Shown: positions 33,537 to 42,922 of the stretch, in pieces
Position numbering within the stretch: the stretch's first letter is position 1
Layout: each line of letters begins with the position of its first letter
From: Streptomyces sp. NBC_00285
Lineage (GTDB): Bacteria > Actinomycetota > Actinomycetes > Streptomycetales > Streptomycetaceae
DNA: 64,000 bases
Direction of reading: 5' to 3'
Assembly (NCBI RefSeq): GCF_036174265.1
Contig: NZ_CP108055.1
Coordinates: forward strand, 1,178,001 to 1,242,000
Translations under genes and position numbers: made by a program
Notes under the pieces: generated by a model
Seen by the model: the letters and a program-made list of their open reading frames with translations, nothing else
Databases searched by the model: none
Told to the model about the DNA's origin: nothing

Positions 33537-34814
33537 TTACCCGCCCGGCCTCGCGCAGATGTCCTCCGGCGGGCGGAACGTGCGGTCGGTGCCGGACTCC
33601 GTGTTGACCTGGGTGCGTACGGTCTCCAACTGCTGGAGCAGTGAGTCCAGTTGTCGGTCTATCGGGTCGCGGAAGAACTCCAGGACCGCGCGGTGGAAGG
33701 CGTCGCGGAGTTCGGGGGGCATGACGTCGGAGGCGTCGAAGCAGAGGTTGCGGGCGCGGGAGGTGAGCAGGGAGTCGATGTCCCGCTCGACGGGGGTCTC
33801 GGAGGCGGGTGGCGAGAGCCCGGCCGTGTCCGGGAACAGCGGCCGTACCGCGGGGTCCGCCTCCGCCTGCCAGCGTTGGCGTCCGGCGGGGCTCGACAGC
33901 CGCTCCACGAGTTTTTGGGCGTCCGGATCGTCACTGAATACGGCGGCCATGTCACCCGCGACCTCGAAGGTGTCCCGGTATTCGGGCCGCCCGTCCAGAT
34001 AGCGGGCCGACGGCTCCACCAACACGTCGTCGCCCGCGTAGACGTACCGGATGAAGGCGCTCTGGTGCTCGTGCGTGCAGTCGAAGCCGGGTGAGTCGAG
34101 CAGGCCGCGCGGTTGCCCTTCCGGGTCGGACGAGCCCTCGAACGACGTGGTCAGGGACCGCTCCACCGAGGCCGGGGAGCGGGTGCCGAGCAGGTGTGCC
34201 CAGGTTTTCCACGCACGCCGGACGGCCGGCGTGCGCCAGTCGAGGCGCCCCGTGGCCCATTCGGTGTACAGCGTGGGGCCCGCCTGGTGGAGCACGAGAT
34301 CCTCGATCCAGTCGGTGCCCGGCCAGCCGGAGGTGGCCTGCGAGGCGAGTCCCACGCACCAGGTGGGTGTGCCGCTCGTCGCGCCCTTCTTGCTCCACAC
34401 GAGGCTTTTGAGGTCGATCTTCAACGGCACCCAGTACGTGCGCCATTTGCTGTCCACGAGCAGGGTCGGCGCCCAGGGCGGGTAGGCGCGCTCGATGCTC
34501 TCGTATGCGAGGGGTTTCAGCTTGTCGCGGCGGGCGTACTCGGTGAGTTCGCCGATGCTGTTGAGGACGGCCACGTCCGGCGGGTCGTCGGCCTCCAGTT
34601 GTGAGACGAGCGTCTCGCGCAGTGAGCGGGTGCCCTCGTAGGTGTACGTCCGTCCGGTCCCGTCGTCCAGGCTGTCGAGGGCGGCTTCGAATGCCTTGCC
34701 CTCCTCGCCGGTCCACGGGCCGAGGACGACGAGCGGTTCCCGGGTGTCGGAGCCGCAGCCGGGGACAAGGGCGAGCAGACAGGCCGTGAGGAGGACGCGC
34801 AGAAGGCGGCTCAT
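33537..34814 (-). CDS. glnH: solute-binding lipoprotein, GlnH-like (PknG pathway)
   Basis: A 425-residue extracellular binding protein. The N-terminus is a lipoprotein signal (LLRVLLTACLLALVPGC, with the lipobox cysteine near 20), so it should be anchored outside the membrane. The mature part resembles family 1 solute-binding proteins (LVVLGPWTGEEGKAFEAAL; DPPDVAVLNS; WVPLKIDLKSLVW). The ATG at 34814 overlaps the upstream membrane gene stop as ATGA. No ABC permease follows. With the 4-helix membrane protein and PknG-like kinase upstream, it matches the glnX-glnH-pknG system known from mycobacteria, in which amino-acid binding outside controls the kinase. The ligand here is inferred from context only. 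A longer frame reading upstream into position 35879 is a shadow. Confidence 0.88.
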   Translation of the reverse strand: MSRLLRVLLTACLLALVPGCGSDTREPLVVLGPWTGEEGKAFEAALDSLDDGTGRTYTYEGTRSLRETLVSQLEADDPPDVAVLNSIGELTEYARRDKLKPLAYESIERAYPPWAPTLLVDSKWRTYWVPLKIDLKSLVWSKKGATSGTPTWCVGLASQATSGWPGTDWIEDLVLHQAGPTLYTEWATGRLDWRTPAVRRAWKTWAHLLGTRSPASVERSLTTSFEGSSDPEGQPRGLLDSPGFDCTHEHQSAFIRYVYAGDDVLVEPSARYLDGRPEYRDTFEVAGDMAAVFSDDPDAQKLVERLSSPAGRQRWQAEADPAVRPLFPDTAGLSPPASETPVERDIDSLLTSRARNLCFDASDVMPPELRDAFHRAVLEFFRDPIDRQLDSLLQQLETVRTQVNTESGTDRTFRPPEDICARPGG

Positions 34815-36028
34815 GACGGGGCTCCCGGGCGGGTGACGACGAGGTACTCGCGCCGGTACGCGTGCAGGGTGCCGGCGATCAGGGCCGCGGTGGCGAGGCC
34901 CACGGGGAGGACGAACGGGGCGACTCCGTCCAGGAAGGCGAGCCGGCCGGCCGCCAGGCCGTCGTCGATCCGCACCTGGAGCGTTTCGATGGCGAGCGGG
35001 TCCGGTCCCGCGAAGGGGCGTTCCTCGGCGGCGGTCTCCGTCTTCGGTGAGGTCCTCTCGGCCAGGGCGTCCGCGACGGGGACCGTCTCGCGCTGGGCGT
35101 GCAGGGCGAGCAGCGCGTCGGCGGCGAGGAAGGGGACAGCGAGCAGGGGCAGGGCGGCGGCCGCGAGGGGGACGCTCAGCCGGATGCGGAAGCGGTACCG
35201 CAAGAAGGACACCGTCCGCCACAATCCGGCGGCGAGGAGGGAGAAGGCGAGGGTGGCGACGACGGCCGCGGTGATGGTGCCCGCGCCCCAGGCGGCCCGG
35301 TCGGCGAGTCGTCCTCGCAGCCTTGTCTCCAGGCCGCTCACCCGGTCGACGATCGCGGTGGCGCCCCAGCCGGTCGCGGCCGGGCAGGCGGGGTAGGGGT
35401 TCGCGCTGCTCACGGTGGCGGGCCGCGAACAGAGCATGCTGCGGGCGTAGCTGAGTTCGGCTTCCCGCAGGACCGGGTCCGTGGCGTGGCCCTGGGCCCG
35501 GCCGATCCAGCCGGTGTAGTCGACGACCAGCGCGGACACGACCCGCAGTTCCTGTTCCTCGGCGACGGTGAGGGCTCCGCTGCGGGTGACCTGGTTCAGG
35601 CTCTGTGTCGCGTGTGCGATGCGGGTGCGGTACCGCTCGCTGAGCCCGCTGAGTTCGGCGGCCCGTCCCTCGGCGAGGTTCCGCTCGGCCTCGCTCTGTG
35701 CGATCAGCAGCGAGGCCCGGGCGTCCGCGAGGTCGACCAGCGCGGGCGCCGCGTGGTCCCGGAGGTACGCGGAGTCGCCGCGCACGCCCGTGCAGACCCA
35801 GCCGAGTGCCCCGAAGGCCACCAGGGCGAGCAGCGGCAGCGCGACGAGCCGGTCCCGCAGATATCCGCGGTTGCGGCAACCGGTGGTGGACGGCCAGGCG
35901 TAGCGGCGGATGCGGCGGGTGAGTTCGGCGGTTACGGCGGCACCCGCCCGCGCGAGACGGAGGCTGCCTTGTGCGAGGGCGCGCGAACGACCGTCCGGAG
36001 CCAGTCGGCGACTCTCTTGCCGAGCCAT
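34811..36028 (-). CDS. glnX: membrane sensor protein, GlnX-like
   Basis: A 405-residue membrane protein. One helix (about 62-82, LVALPLLALVAFGALGW) is followed by a helical extracytoplasmic domain of about 150 residues (LADARASLLIAQSEAERNL, TRIAHATQSLNQV) that resembles a four-helix-bundle sensor. Three more helices follow (about 245-270, 285-312 and 365-385). This four-helix layout and the neighbours match GlnX of the mycobacterial GlnX-GlnH-PknG pathway, which relays GlnH binding across the membrane. The ATG at 36028 is the only sensible start and makes the gene overlap the end of the kinase gene by 97 bp in another frame. The downstream gene overlaps by ATGA, so the three are translated together. 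No ribosome site is obvious. Confidence 0.82.
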   Translation of the reverse strand: MARQESRRLAPDGRSRALAQGSLRLARAGAAVTAELTRRIRRYAWPSTTGCRNRGYLRDRLVALPLLALVAFGALGWVCTGVRGDSAYLRDHAAPALVDLADARASLLIAQSEAERNLAEGRAAELSGLSERYRTRIAHATQSLNQVTRSGALTVAEEQELRVVSALVVDYTGWIGRAQGHATDPVLREAELSYARSMLCSRPATVSSANPYPACPAATGWGATAIVDRVSGLETRLRGRLADRAAWGAGTITAAVVATLAFSLLAAGLWRTVSFLRYRFRIRLSVPLAAAALPLLAVPFLAADALLALHAQRETVPVADALAERTSPKTETAAEERPFAGPDPLAIETLQVRIDDGLAAGRLAFLDGVAPFVLPVGLATAALIAGTLHAYRREYLVVTRPGAPS

Positions 36029-38277
36029 GGGCTGTCCCTGTGATGTCGGAAGGCGAGCGGGCGGATCTCGTAGGCGCGGTCCAGAAGGATCTCGGCGACG
36101 GCCGCGTCCTCGGGGGCGGTGGAGCGGGCGGCCTGGCGGGCGAGGGTGAGACAGCGGCGGGAGAGGTCCTCGCGCAGGCCGTGTTCGTCGGGCGGGAGGC
36201 CGAGCCGGCGGTCGGCGCCGGCGGACAGGGCGGCGAGGTCGGCCGCGTCGAGGGCGCCGCGGGCGAGGGCGCCCAGTACGGCCTCCCACACCTCGACGGT
36301 CATCCGGACCCTGGCCTCCTCGTCGGTGAGCCCGTGCGCGTGGAAGAGCAGGGCGAGCCGCTCCAGCACCTCCTCCAACCGCCGTGGCACCTCGTCGTCG
36401 CGCTCGGCCGTGCGCACGTACTCGATGCCGATGCGTACGGCGGCCGTGCGGGCCGCGGTCCGGTGCCGGGAGTGCTGCGGTACTGCGTCGAGTTCGCGTA
36501 CGGCCGCTCTGCGCGCCCTTTCGCCGTCCCTGGCGAGCCGGGCGCGCGCGGCACCGAACGCGGCACTGCCCAGGGACGGGTTGCGCAGCCGGACCGCCTC
36601 GTAGAAGGTCAGGGCCTCGTGCCGGCGCCCGAGGCGTTCCGCGCAGTGACCCAGAGCCAGTTTGGGGGCGTACTCGCCGGGGATCGCCGCGTACACCCGG
36701 TCGAAGTGCCGCCAGGCCGCGCCTGCTTGGTCCCGGGCGAGTGCGAGCAGCCCGTGGTGCCAGTCCAGCCGCCAGTCGTACGGGGCGCGTGCGGGCCCGA
36801 TCCGTTCCTCGGCGCCCCTCAGTTCCGCCGCGGCGGCCTCGGGGCCGTCCGCCGGGTTCCGCAACCGCAGCCGGCAGCGCAGCAGATGCACCTCCGTGGA
36901 GTCCCGCCAGTCACCGATGTGCTGGAGCAGGGCCTCCGGGGCGGCGTCGGCCAGCCTGCTCAGCTCTGCGTGGTGCTCGTCGCGGGGGTCGGGGCGCGGG
37001 ACGGGCAACCGCTGGGCGACCTCGGCGGGTGAGGGCGGGGCGAACGGTGACGGGACGTCGGGTGCCGCCCAGTGGGCGAGGGGTGGCGCCGAGCCGAGGG
37101 CGCCGTCGAGGGCGTACGCCGACGGGAGGAAGAGCGGGGAGGGCTCGAAGGTCTCGGTGCCGGTACGCAGCGACCTCAACTCGCGGAAAACACCGCGGAG
37201 TTGCTGGTCCATCTCGCGGGCGTCGGCGAACCGTCCGGCCGGCTCGGCCAGGGTCGCGCGGTGCAGGACACGGGAGAGGGAGAGGAGGCCGAGGCCGCGG
37301 GGGACGGGGGCGGTGGCGTCCCCCTCCGTCCACGGTTTCCTGCCCTGCTCCCCCTCGGCGGCCGATGACGTTCGGGAGCCCGCCCCGGTATCCGCCTGAA
37401 GCCTCGCCAGGTCGCCCAGCCGCGCCAGATCTGCCGCCGACCTGCCCAGTCCGCTCAGCCGCCTGAGCGTCTCGCCCAGGCTGAACAGGTCGTCCTGCGC
37501 CACGGACTCGCCGTTCGGTCCCACGGTCGGCGCGCTGAAGCCGTCCGTGGTCGTCCCCGGCGCCCCGGCCGGGCGTACGCTCCCCACGTCGATGATCTTC
37601 GTGGTGGTGCCGTCGTGCATGACGTTGTCCGGCTTCAGATCGCCGTAGACCTTTCCGGGGCGGTCGGCGTGCAGATACGCGAGGGCGGACAGGACGCGCA
37701 CGCCGTAGGCGAGGACGAACTCGTGGAAGCGGTGGTCGCCGAACTCCCCCGGGTTGAGCCCGGCCCGGGCCCGCACCTCCTCCAGCGTGAGTCCGTCCAC
37801 GTACTGGAGGACGAGGAAGTCGCCGACCCCGGGATGATGGCCGTAGTTGAAGACACGGATGATGTCGTCGTGGCCGAGGTCGACCAGGGCCCGCCGCTCC
37901 CGGGCCAGCGCGCCCGCCGCGGCCGCCGCCTGCTCGGGGTGCAGCATCTTGACGGCGACCTCGCGGTTGTCGACCTTGGTGTCCAGCGCCAGGTAGACCT
38001 CGCCCATGCCGCCGTAGCCGAGCGGCCGGATCAGTCGGTACTGACCGGCGAGCAACTGCCCGGGCGGCAGGGGCAGTTCTCCGGGGTCACCGCCCTGTTC
38101 CCAGCCGCGCCCCAGCAGGGTGATCGAGGGCAGCACGGTCGGGTCGGGGTTCTCCGCGGGCAGTTCGACGTGCGCGGCCCTCAGGAACATGGGCTGCCCG
38201 GTGACGACGAGCGGGCCGAACGACCCCTCCGACTCCGGTACTTCACCGAACGCACTCCCGCCCCGAACCCCCTTCAT
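35932..38277 (-). CDS. pknG: PknG-like Ser/Thr protein kinase with TPR domain
   Basis: A 781-residue soluble kinase. The kinase domain spans about 78-330: glycine loop GYGGMGEVYLALD, lysine in VAVKML, catalytic loop YGDLKPDNVM where HRD has become YGD, and DFG replaced by DVG. These variants are typical of PknG. A tetratricopeptide-like helical region covers about 420-770. Mycobacterial PknG has a rubredoxin-like N-terminus with paired CxxCG motifs; here the first 75 residues have no cysteine pairs, so that redox element is missing. It heads an operon with GlnX- and GlnH-like genes and in mycobacteria regulates 2-oxoglutarate metabolism through a small FHA protein, not seen here. AGGAGG abuts the ATG too closely; a TATTCT box eight bases upstream suggests leaderless transcription. 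Confidence 0.93.
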   Translation of the reverse strand: MKGVRGGSAFGEVPESEGSFGPLVVTGQPMFLRAAHVELPAENPDPTVLPSITLLGRGWEQGGDPGELPLPPGQLLAGQYRLIRPLGYGGMGEVYLALDTKVDNREVAVKMLHPEQAAAAAGALARERRALVDLGHDDIIRVFNYGHHPGVGDFLVLQYVDGLTLEEVRARAGLNPGEFGDHRFHEFVLAYGVRVLSALAYLHADRPGKVYGDLKPDNVMHDGTTTKIIDVGSVRPAGAPGTTTDGFSAPTVGPNGESVAQDDLFSLGETLRRLSGLGRSAADLARLGDLARLQADTGAGSRTSSAAEGEQGRKPWTEGDATAPVPRGLGLLSLSRVLHRATLAEPAGRFADAREMDQQLRGVFRELRSLRTGTETFEPSPLFLPSAYALDGALGSAPPLAHWAAPDVPSPFAPPSPAEVAQRLPVPRPDPRDEHHAELSRLADAAPEALLQHIGDWRDSTEVHLLRCRLRLRNPADGPEAAAAELRGAEERIGPARAPYDWRLDWHHGLLALARDQAGAAWRHFDRVYAAIPGEYAPKLALGHCAERLGRRHEALTFYEAVRLRNPSLGSAAFGAARARLARDGERARRAAVRELDAVPQHSRHRTAARTAAVRIGIEYVRTAERDDEVPRRLEEVLERLALLFHAHGLTDEEARVRMTVEVWEAVLGALARGALDAADLAALSAGADRRLGLPPDEHGLREDLSRRCLTLARQAARSTAPEDAAVAEILLDRAYEIRPLAFRHHRDSPWLGKRVADWLRTVVRAPSHKAASVSRGRVPP

Positions 38278-38472
38278 GCCTCCTCAGAATAGGGGCAGCC
38301 GCCGGGATTGACCCCTTGCGTTCCTCCTGCGAACGGTGATGTCCCCGGGCCGGACCCGCAGGGAAGGCCGAGATCGGCGTCCCGTACGGCCCCGTGCCCC
38401 TTTAGAGTGAGGGGTCCCTGACAGAAGGGTCCGGACCGCAGCCGTCCAGGCCAGAGCGGTGAAGGAGACGCG

Positions 38473-40632
38473 GTGACCCTGCGCGAGAACGACCCGGAGT
38501 CTGTCGGCGGCTACCGGATCGAATCGCGGATCGGGACCGGCGGCATGGGCGTCGTCTATCTCGGCAGATCGGCCTCGGGGCGGGCCGTCGCGGTCAAGGT
38601 CGTCCACACGCGGTACGCCGACAATCCCGAGTTCCGGGCCAGGTTCCGGCAGGAGATCGCCGCCGCCCGCCGGGTCAGCGGCGCGTTCACCGCGCCGGTC
38701 GTGGACGCCGACCCGGAGGCTCAACGGCCCTGGATGGCCACCGCGTTCGTCCCGGGCCCCACGCTCGCCCAGCGGGTGGAGGAGTCGGGGCCGCTGGGCT
38801 GGCCGGCGCTGCGCCGCCTTGGTACCGAACTCGCCGAGGCACTGCGGGAGATCCACCGCGCGGAGGTCGTGCACCGGGATCTCAAGCCGAGCAATGTGCT
38901 GCTGCTGGAGACCGAGGGCGACGACGGGGCGGTCCGGGTCATCGACTTCGGCATCTCCCGCGCGGCCGACAGCGACGTCCGCACCCAGACCGGCATGGTG
39001 ATGGGCTCGCCGCCGTTCATGGCACCGGAGCAGTTCAGCCGTCCCCACGAGGTCGGCTCCGCGGTGGACGTCTTCTCGCTGGGCGCGGTGCTCGTGTACG
39101 CGGCCACCGGGCACAGCCCCTTCGAGGCCGAGAACGCCTACCTGGCCGCGTACAACACCGTGCACGGCGAGCCGCAGTTGGGTGAACTGCACGAGGATCT
39201 GCGCCGGTTGGTCGCCCGGTGTCTGGCGAAGGAGCCCGCGGACCGTCCGTCGTCGGGCGAGGTGCTGGAGACACTGGCGGGGCTGCCGGAGGAACTGTCC
39301 GAGGGGGAACCGGCCGAAGGTGCGTCCCCGGCGCCAGAGATCCCGCCCACGGCGACGGTGGCCTCGCCGCTCAAGGACTCCGAACCGATCAGGCGCCGAC
39401 GCCGCGGGAGACGGCTGTGGGCGGCCGTCGCCGTGGTGGGCCTCCTCGGCGGGGCCGCGGCTGCCGCGGCCGCCGTGGTGGCCGGCGCCCCGGCGGACAC
39501 GTCCGACGAGGTCGTCCGCACCGCCCCGCGGACGACGCCCGCCCTGACGACACCGGCGGGCTGGCGGCCCTGGCACAACGCGCTGACGTCGGACAAGGAC
39601 GACCCGACGTTTGTGGGCCCGTCGTGCACCCTGGACGCGGTCGGCGTCTTCTGCGCATCCGAACAGGTCGCGCTGACGCGGCTCGACCCCGCGACGGGAA
39701 ACACGGACTGGACCAAACCCATGAGCCGCAAGAAGGTCAGCGCCTTCTCGGTGCGCCGGCCCGTCGTCCATGACGGCGTGGTGTTCGTCTACGGCACGGA
39801 CCGCGCGCAGGGAGTCGACGCCTTCGACGGATCGACCGGCAAGCTGCTGTGGCAACTGCCGGGCCCAGTAGGTGAGTTCGACCTCCTCAACGGCGTGCTC
39901 CTGGTCCGCCTGGACGGACTGGGCACCTCCGGCTCGGCGCGCTTCGCGGCGTACGAGCCGCGCACGGGCAAGGAGTTGTGGCGGCGCGAGCTGGCCTCCA
40001 CCTCATCGAGTCCCTTCTACGAGGGCCCCGGGAGAACGCTGTACGCCGATCTGCGCGGCGGCTCCGGCGGCATCGCCCGGGTCGACGCGCGGACCGGCCG
40101 AACGCTGGGCAGCGTCGACGCGCCGAAGGGCGACCTGTGGCTGGCCACCGTCCACGACGGCACCGCGTACTACGCGCGCTGGGAGAACGACTCCGGTGTC
40201 TCCGCCGACTTCTTCGTGCAGGACCTCAGCAGCGGGAAGTCCCGCCGGATCGACTTCCCGTGGAGTGTCGAACCGGAGGCGCCGCCGCTGGTGCAGGGCG
40301 ACACCATGTACGTCTTCGACTACGGCAACGAGACGCTGCTCGCCCTGGACGTGAAGCGGGGCAAGCCGCTCTGGTCCAGCTCGCGCGACCTGCGCGTCTT
40401 CAGCCAACCGGCGTACCACGCGGGCAGGTTGTACGTCACGATGCCGGACACCAGCATCCTGGCCCTGGACCCGGGGACCGGGAAGGAGATCGGCCGGACC
40501 GCCCCGTCCTTCGACACGGCGGGCCGCTCCTTCGAGGAGCTGTCCCCGAGTTCGGTGCCGCCGCTGCTGGTGGACGACGTGCTGTACGGGGTCAGCGGCC
40601 CGGGGATCTTCTCGGTGGCCGACGTCACCTGA
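38473..40632 (+). CDS. Ser/Thr protein kinase with PQQ-type beta-propeller
   Basis: A 719-residue transmembrane kinase. Residues 13-270 are a Hanks-type kinase domain with all catalytic motifs (GTGGMGVVYLG, VAVKVV, HRDLKPSN, DFGIS, MAPEQF). A Pro/Glu-rich juxtamembrane stretch ends in a basic cluster and one helix (about 312-338). The outer part, about 370-719, holds repeated PQQ-like blades (LDPATGNTDW, FDGSTGKLLWQL, YEPRTGKELWRR, LDVKRGKPLWSS), a probable sensor or binding beta-propeller. The GTG start has GAAGGAG seven bases before it. Divergent from the pknG-like operon with 195 bp between, so two kinases of different types share a control region. Signal and targets unknown. Confidence 0.94.
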   Translation: MTLRENDPESVGGYRIESRIGTGGMGVVYLGRSASGRAVAVKVVHTRYADNPEFRARFRQEIAAARRVSGAFTAPVVDADPEAQRPWMATAFVPGPTLAQRVEESGPLGWPALRRLGTELAEALREIHRAEVVHRDLKPSNVLLLETEGDDGAVRVIDFGISRAADSDVRTQTGMVMGSPPFMAPEQFSRPHEVGSAVDVFSLGAVLVYAATGHSPFEAENAYLAAYNTVHGEPQLGELHEDLRRLVARCLAKEPADRPSSGEVLETLAGLPEELSEGEPAEGASPAPEIPPTATVASPLKDSEPIRRRRRGRRLWAAVAVVGLLGGAAAAAAAVVAGAPADTSDEVVRTAPRTTPALTTPAGWRPWHNALTSDKDDPTFVGPSCTLDAVGVFCASEQVALTRLDPATGNTDWTKPMSRKKVSAFSVRRPVVHDGVVFVYGTDRAQGVDAFDGSTGKLLWQLPGPVGEFDLLNGVLLVRLDGLGTSGSARFAAYEPRTGKELWRRELASTSSSPFYEGPGRTLYADLRGGSGGIARVDARTGRTLGSVDAPKGDLWLATVHDGTAYYARWENDSGVSADFFVQDLSSGKSRRIDFPWSVEPEAPPLVQGDTMYVFDYGNETLLALDVKRGKPLWSSSRDLRVFSQPAYHAGRLYVTMPDTSILALDPGTGKEIGRTAPSFDTAGRSFEELSPSSVPPLLVDDVLYGVSGPGIFSVADVT

Positions 40633-40684
40633 GCCGGGCGGCCGCACACCCCGGCGACGGAACGTGGATTTCCCCAGGGCCTCA

Positions 40685-40700
40685 TGGGGGATTCCCCCCA
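40685..40700 (+). terminator. weak hairpin after kinase gene
   Basis: A TGGGGG/CCCCCA stem of six pairs with a 4-nt loop, followed eight bases later by a short T run, 52 bp after the kinase stop and 32 bp before the ThuA start. It may be a terminator, but it is short and sits in the leader of the next gene. Confidence 0.3.
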
Positions 40701-40731
40701 GGAACCCTTTTCTGTCCCACGAAGGAACAAG

Positions 40732-41442
40732 ATGACACGCAAGAAAGCCCTGGTGGTCCGAGGCGGTTGGGAGGGACACGAGCCGGTCAAGGCCACGGAG
40801 TTGTTCGTGCCCTTCCTCCGGGACAACGGCTACGACGTCCGGATCGAGGAGTCGACCGGCGTCTACGCCGACGCCCCCGAGATGGCCGCCACCGACCTGG
40901 TCGTGCAGTGCGTGACGATGTCGGAGATCACGCACGAGCAGTTGTCGGGACTGCGGACGGCCGTCGAGGCGGGTACCGGCTTCACCGGCTGGCACGGCGG
41001 AATCGCCGACTCGTTCCGTGCCTCCTCCGACTATCTCCACCTGGTGGGCGGCCAGTTCGCGACCCACCCCGGCAAGGAGCCGTGCGAGCGGCACGGGGGC
41101 GCGGAGGACAACTTCCTGCCGCACACCGTCACCGTCACCGAACTCGGCCGCACGCACCCGGTCACCGCCGGCATCGAGGAGTTCGACCTGGACACCGAGC
41201 AGTACTGGGTGCTGCACGACGACCTGATCGACGTCCTCGCCACCACCACCCATCCCGCCCGGCCGTGGCAGCCCTGGCACCGGCCCGTCACCTCGCCGGC
41301 CGTCTGGACCCGCCGGTGGGGCGCCGGACGGATCGTGGTGACGACACCCGGGCACAGCGTCGACGTGCTCGAGAACCCGAGCGTCCGTACCGTCATCGAA
41401 AGGGGCATGCTGTGGGCGACGCGCACCGCATCGGCGTCATAG
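40732..41442 (+). CDS. ThuA-like domain protein
   Basis: A 236-residue class I glutamine-amidotransferase-fold protein of the ThuA (trehalose utilisation) family. Visible features are the N-terminal strand KKALVVRGGWEGHE, GFTGWHGGIADSF, the HP..HG stretch near 125, HPVTAGIEEFDLDTEQYW and the C-terminal GAGRIVVTTPGHS. The family often stands beside Gfo/Idh/MocA oxidoreductases in sugar catabolism clusters, as here. Biochemical function of ThuA proteins is poorly defined; trehalose/keto-sugar processing is inferred from rhizobial relatives. The ATG at 40732 has GAAGGA upstream; an earlier in-frame ATG at 40684 would start inside the hairpin. The next gene starts 31 bp before this one ends. Confidence 0.9.
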   Translation: MTRKKALVVRGGWEGHEPVKATELFVPFLRDNGYDVRIEESTGVYADAPEMAATDLVVQCVTMSEITHEQLSGLRTAVEAGTGFTGWHGGIADSFRASSDYLHLVGGQFATHPGKEPCERHGGAEDNFLPHTVTVTELGRTHPVTAGIEEFDLDTEQYWVLHDDLIDVLATTTHPARPWQPWHRPVTSPAVWTRRWGAGRIVVTTPGHSVDVLENPSVRTVIERGMLWATRTASAS

Positions 41443-42509
41443 GTCTCGGCGTCATCTCCCGCGCCTATCTGGACACCCTCGTCGGCCACTCCGCCGTACG
41501 CGTCACCGCGGTCGCCGACCTCGACGCCTCCCGGTCGGCCGCGGTCGCCGCCGAACTGCCGGGCGTGCGGGCGCTGTCCGTCGGGGAACTGCTGAGCAGC
41601 CCGGACGTGGACACGGTACTGAACCTGACCGTTCCTGCGGCACACGCGGAGATCGCCCTCGGTGCCATCGCCCATGGCAAGAACGTCTACGGCGAGAAGC
41701 CGCTCGCCGCCGAACTCGCCGATGCCCATGCCGTCCTGGAGGCCGCGGCCAAGGCGGGCGCCCGGGTGGGCTGCGCCCCGGACACGGTCCTGGGCACCGG
41801 GATCCAGACCGCGCGGGCGGCGGTGGAGGGCGGGGCCATCGGCCGCCCCCAGTTCGCCTCGGCCGCCATGGTCACCCCGGGCCACGAACGCTGGCATCCG
41901 CACCCCGACTTCTACTACACCGCCGGCGGCGGCCCGTTGCTGGACATGGGGCCCTACTACCTGTCGTCCCTGGTGCATCTGCTGGGCCCCGTGCGTGCCG
42001 TGATCGGGGCGTCGAGCCGGTTGCGGTCCGAGCGGGTCATCGGGTCCGGCCCGCGCGCGGGTGAGCCGATCCCGGTCGAGGTGGCCAGCCATGTCACCGG
42101 CGTCCTCGAACACGAGGGCGGCACCCTGACGACGATCACGACGAGTTTCGACGGCGTGACCACCACCGCCGCGCCGATCGAGGTCCACGGGGAGACGGGA
42201 ACCCTCGCGGTCCCCGATCCGAACCACTTCGAAGGTGAGGTACGGCTCCTCGGACTCGGCGAGCCCGAATGGCGGACGCTTCCGTCGTCCGCGGGCTACG
42301 CAGGCGGCACGCGGGGCGTCGGACTGCTCGACTTCGTCGCAGCCGGCGGGCAGCGGACACCCCGGGCAAGCGGTGAACTCGCCCTGCACGTGCTGGAGAT
42401 CATGACCGCGCTGCTCCGCTCGTCCGACGAGGGACGGCGGATCGAACTGTCGACGACGGTGGAGCGGCCCGATCCGGTGCCGCTGACGCCTGCGGAGAAG
42501 TGGCGGTGA
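41412..42509 (+). CDS. Gfo/Idh/MocA family oxidoreductase
   Basis: A 365-residue NAD(P)-dependent sugar dehydrogenase-type enzyme. The Rossmann fold begins at residue 6 (RIGVIGLGVISRAYLDTL), followed by VDTVLNLTVPAAHAEIA and the conserved GKNVYGEKPLA containing the catalytic EKP motif near 94. GGGPLLDMGPYY near 175 is the substrate-side signature of the family. The C-terminal alpha/beta domain shows GETGTLAVPDPNHF. These enzymes oxidise or isomerise cyclic sugars, inositols or amino-sugars. The GTG at 41412 is preceded by AAGGGG and lies inside the end of the ThuA gene (31-bp overlap), so the two are translationally coupled. Exact substrate unknown. Confidence 0.93.
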   Translation: MGDAHRIGVIGLGVISRAYLDTLVGHSAVRVTAVADLDASRSAAVAAELPGVRALSVGELLSSPDVDTVLNLTVPAAHAEIALGAIAHGKNVYGEKPLAAELADAHAVLEAAAKAGARVGCAPDTVLGTGIQTARAAVEGGAIGRPQFASAAMVTPGHERWHPHPDFYYTAGGGPLLDMGPYYLSSLVHLLGPVRAVIGASSRLRSERVIGSGPRAGEPIPVEVASHVTGVLEHEGGTLTTITTSFDGVTTTAAPIEVHGETGTLAVPDPNHFEGEVRLLGLGEPEWRTLPSSAGYAGGTRGVGLLDFVAAGGQRTPRASGELALHVLEIMTALLRSSDEGRRIELSTTVERPDPVPLTPAEKWR

Positions 42510-42922
42510 TCAGTCCACCGGCCACGTGTGCCGGCGTACGGCTGCCACTGTCCCGGTGAGAACCGGACCGGCCTCCGTCCTCCCGGGCGCGTACAGCGGG
42601 GCGACCGGCAGGCAGGCGTCCGCGCAGGTACCGGAGGTCTGCGGCGTGGGCGTCCGGAGACCGAAGGGCCCAAGGCTCCCAGGCATCGGACCCGCATCGT
42701 TGTCCGTACCTCGCCGCGCGATGCCCGGATCGCAGCATCCCTCACGCCTCGGATGCCGGCTCGCTGCGGGCCGTTCCTCGCCGGAGCCGCGCCGGGGCCC
42801 GCCCTGCACGGAGTGCGCGGTTGACGTGCCGAACGACAAGGGCCGTACCCCGCTCGGGCCGGTCCTGCGTTCGAACATCGGGTCCGGGAGCGGTCACCGC
42901 CCCCGGACACCAACCCCTCGGA
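42510..42922. other. convergent intergenic region, no gene
   Basis: 413 bp between the ends of two convergent genes. Open frames here exist on both strands but none has a recognisable protein, a ribosome site or continuous codon bias. The only structure I see is the hairpin at 42882-42908, described separately. Confidence 0.6.
42882..42908 (-). terminator. hairpin downstream of secreted HExxH gene
   Basis: Nested stems: GTCCGGG (42882-42888) pairs with CCCGGAC (42902-42908), and inside them GCGG (42890-42893) pairs with CCGC (42897-42900). It lies 14 bp after the stop of the minus-strand gene ending at 42923. Confidence 0.5.

Noticed and set aside
42510..42922. Small overlapping open frames between the oxidoreductase and HExxH genes
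   Set aside because: Open on both strands, no ribosome sites or homology recognisable; region is convergent intergenic DNA.
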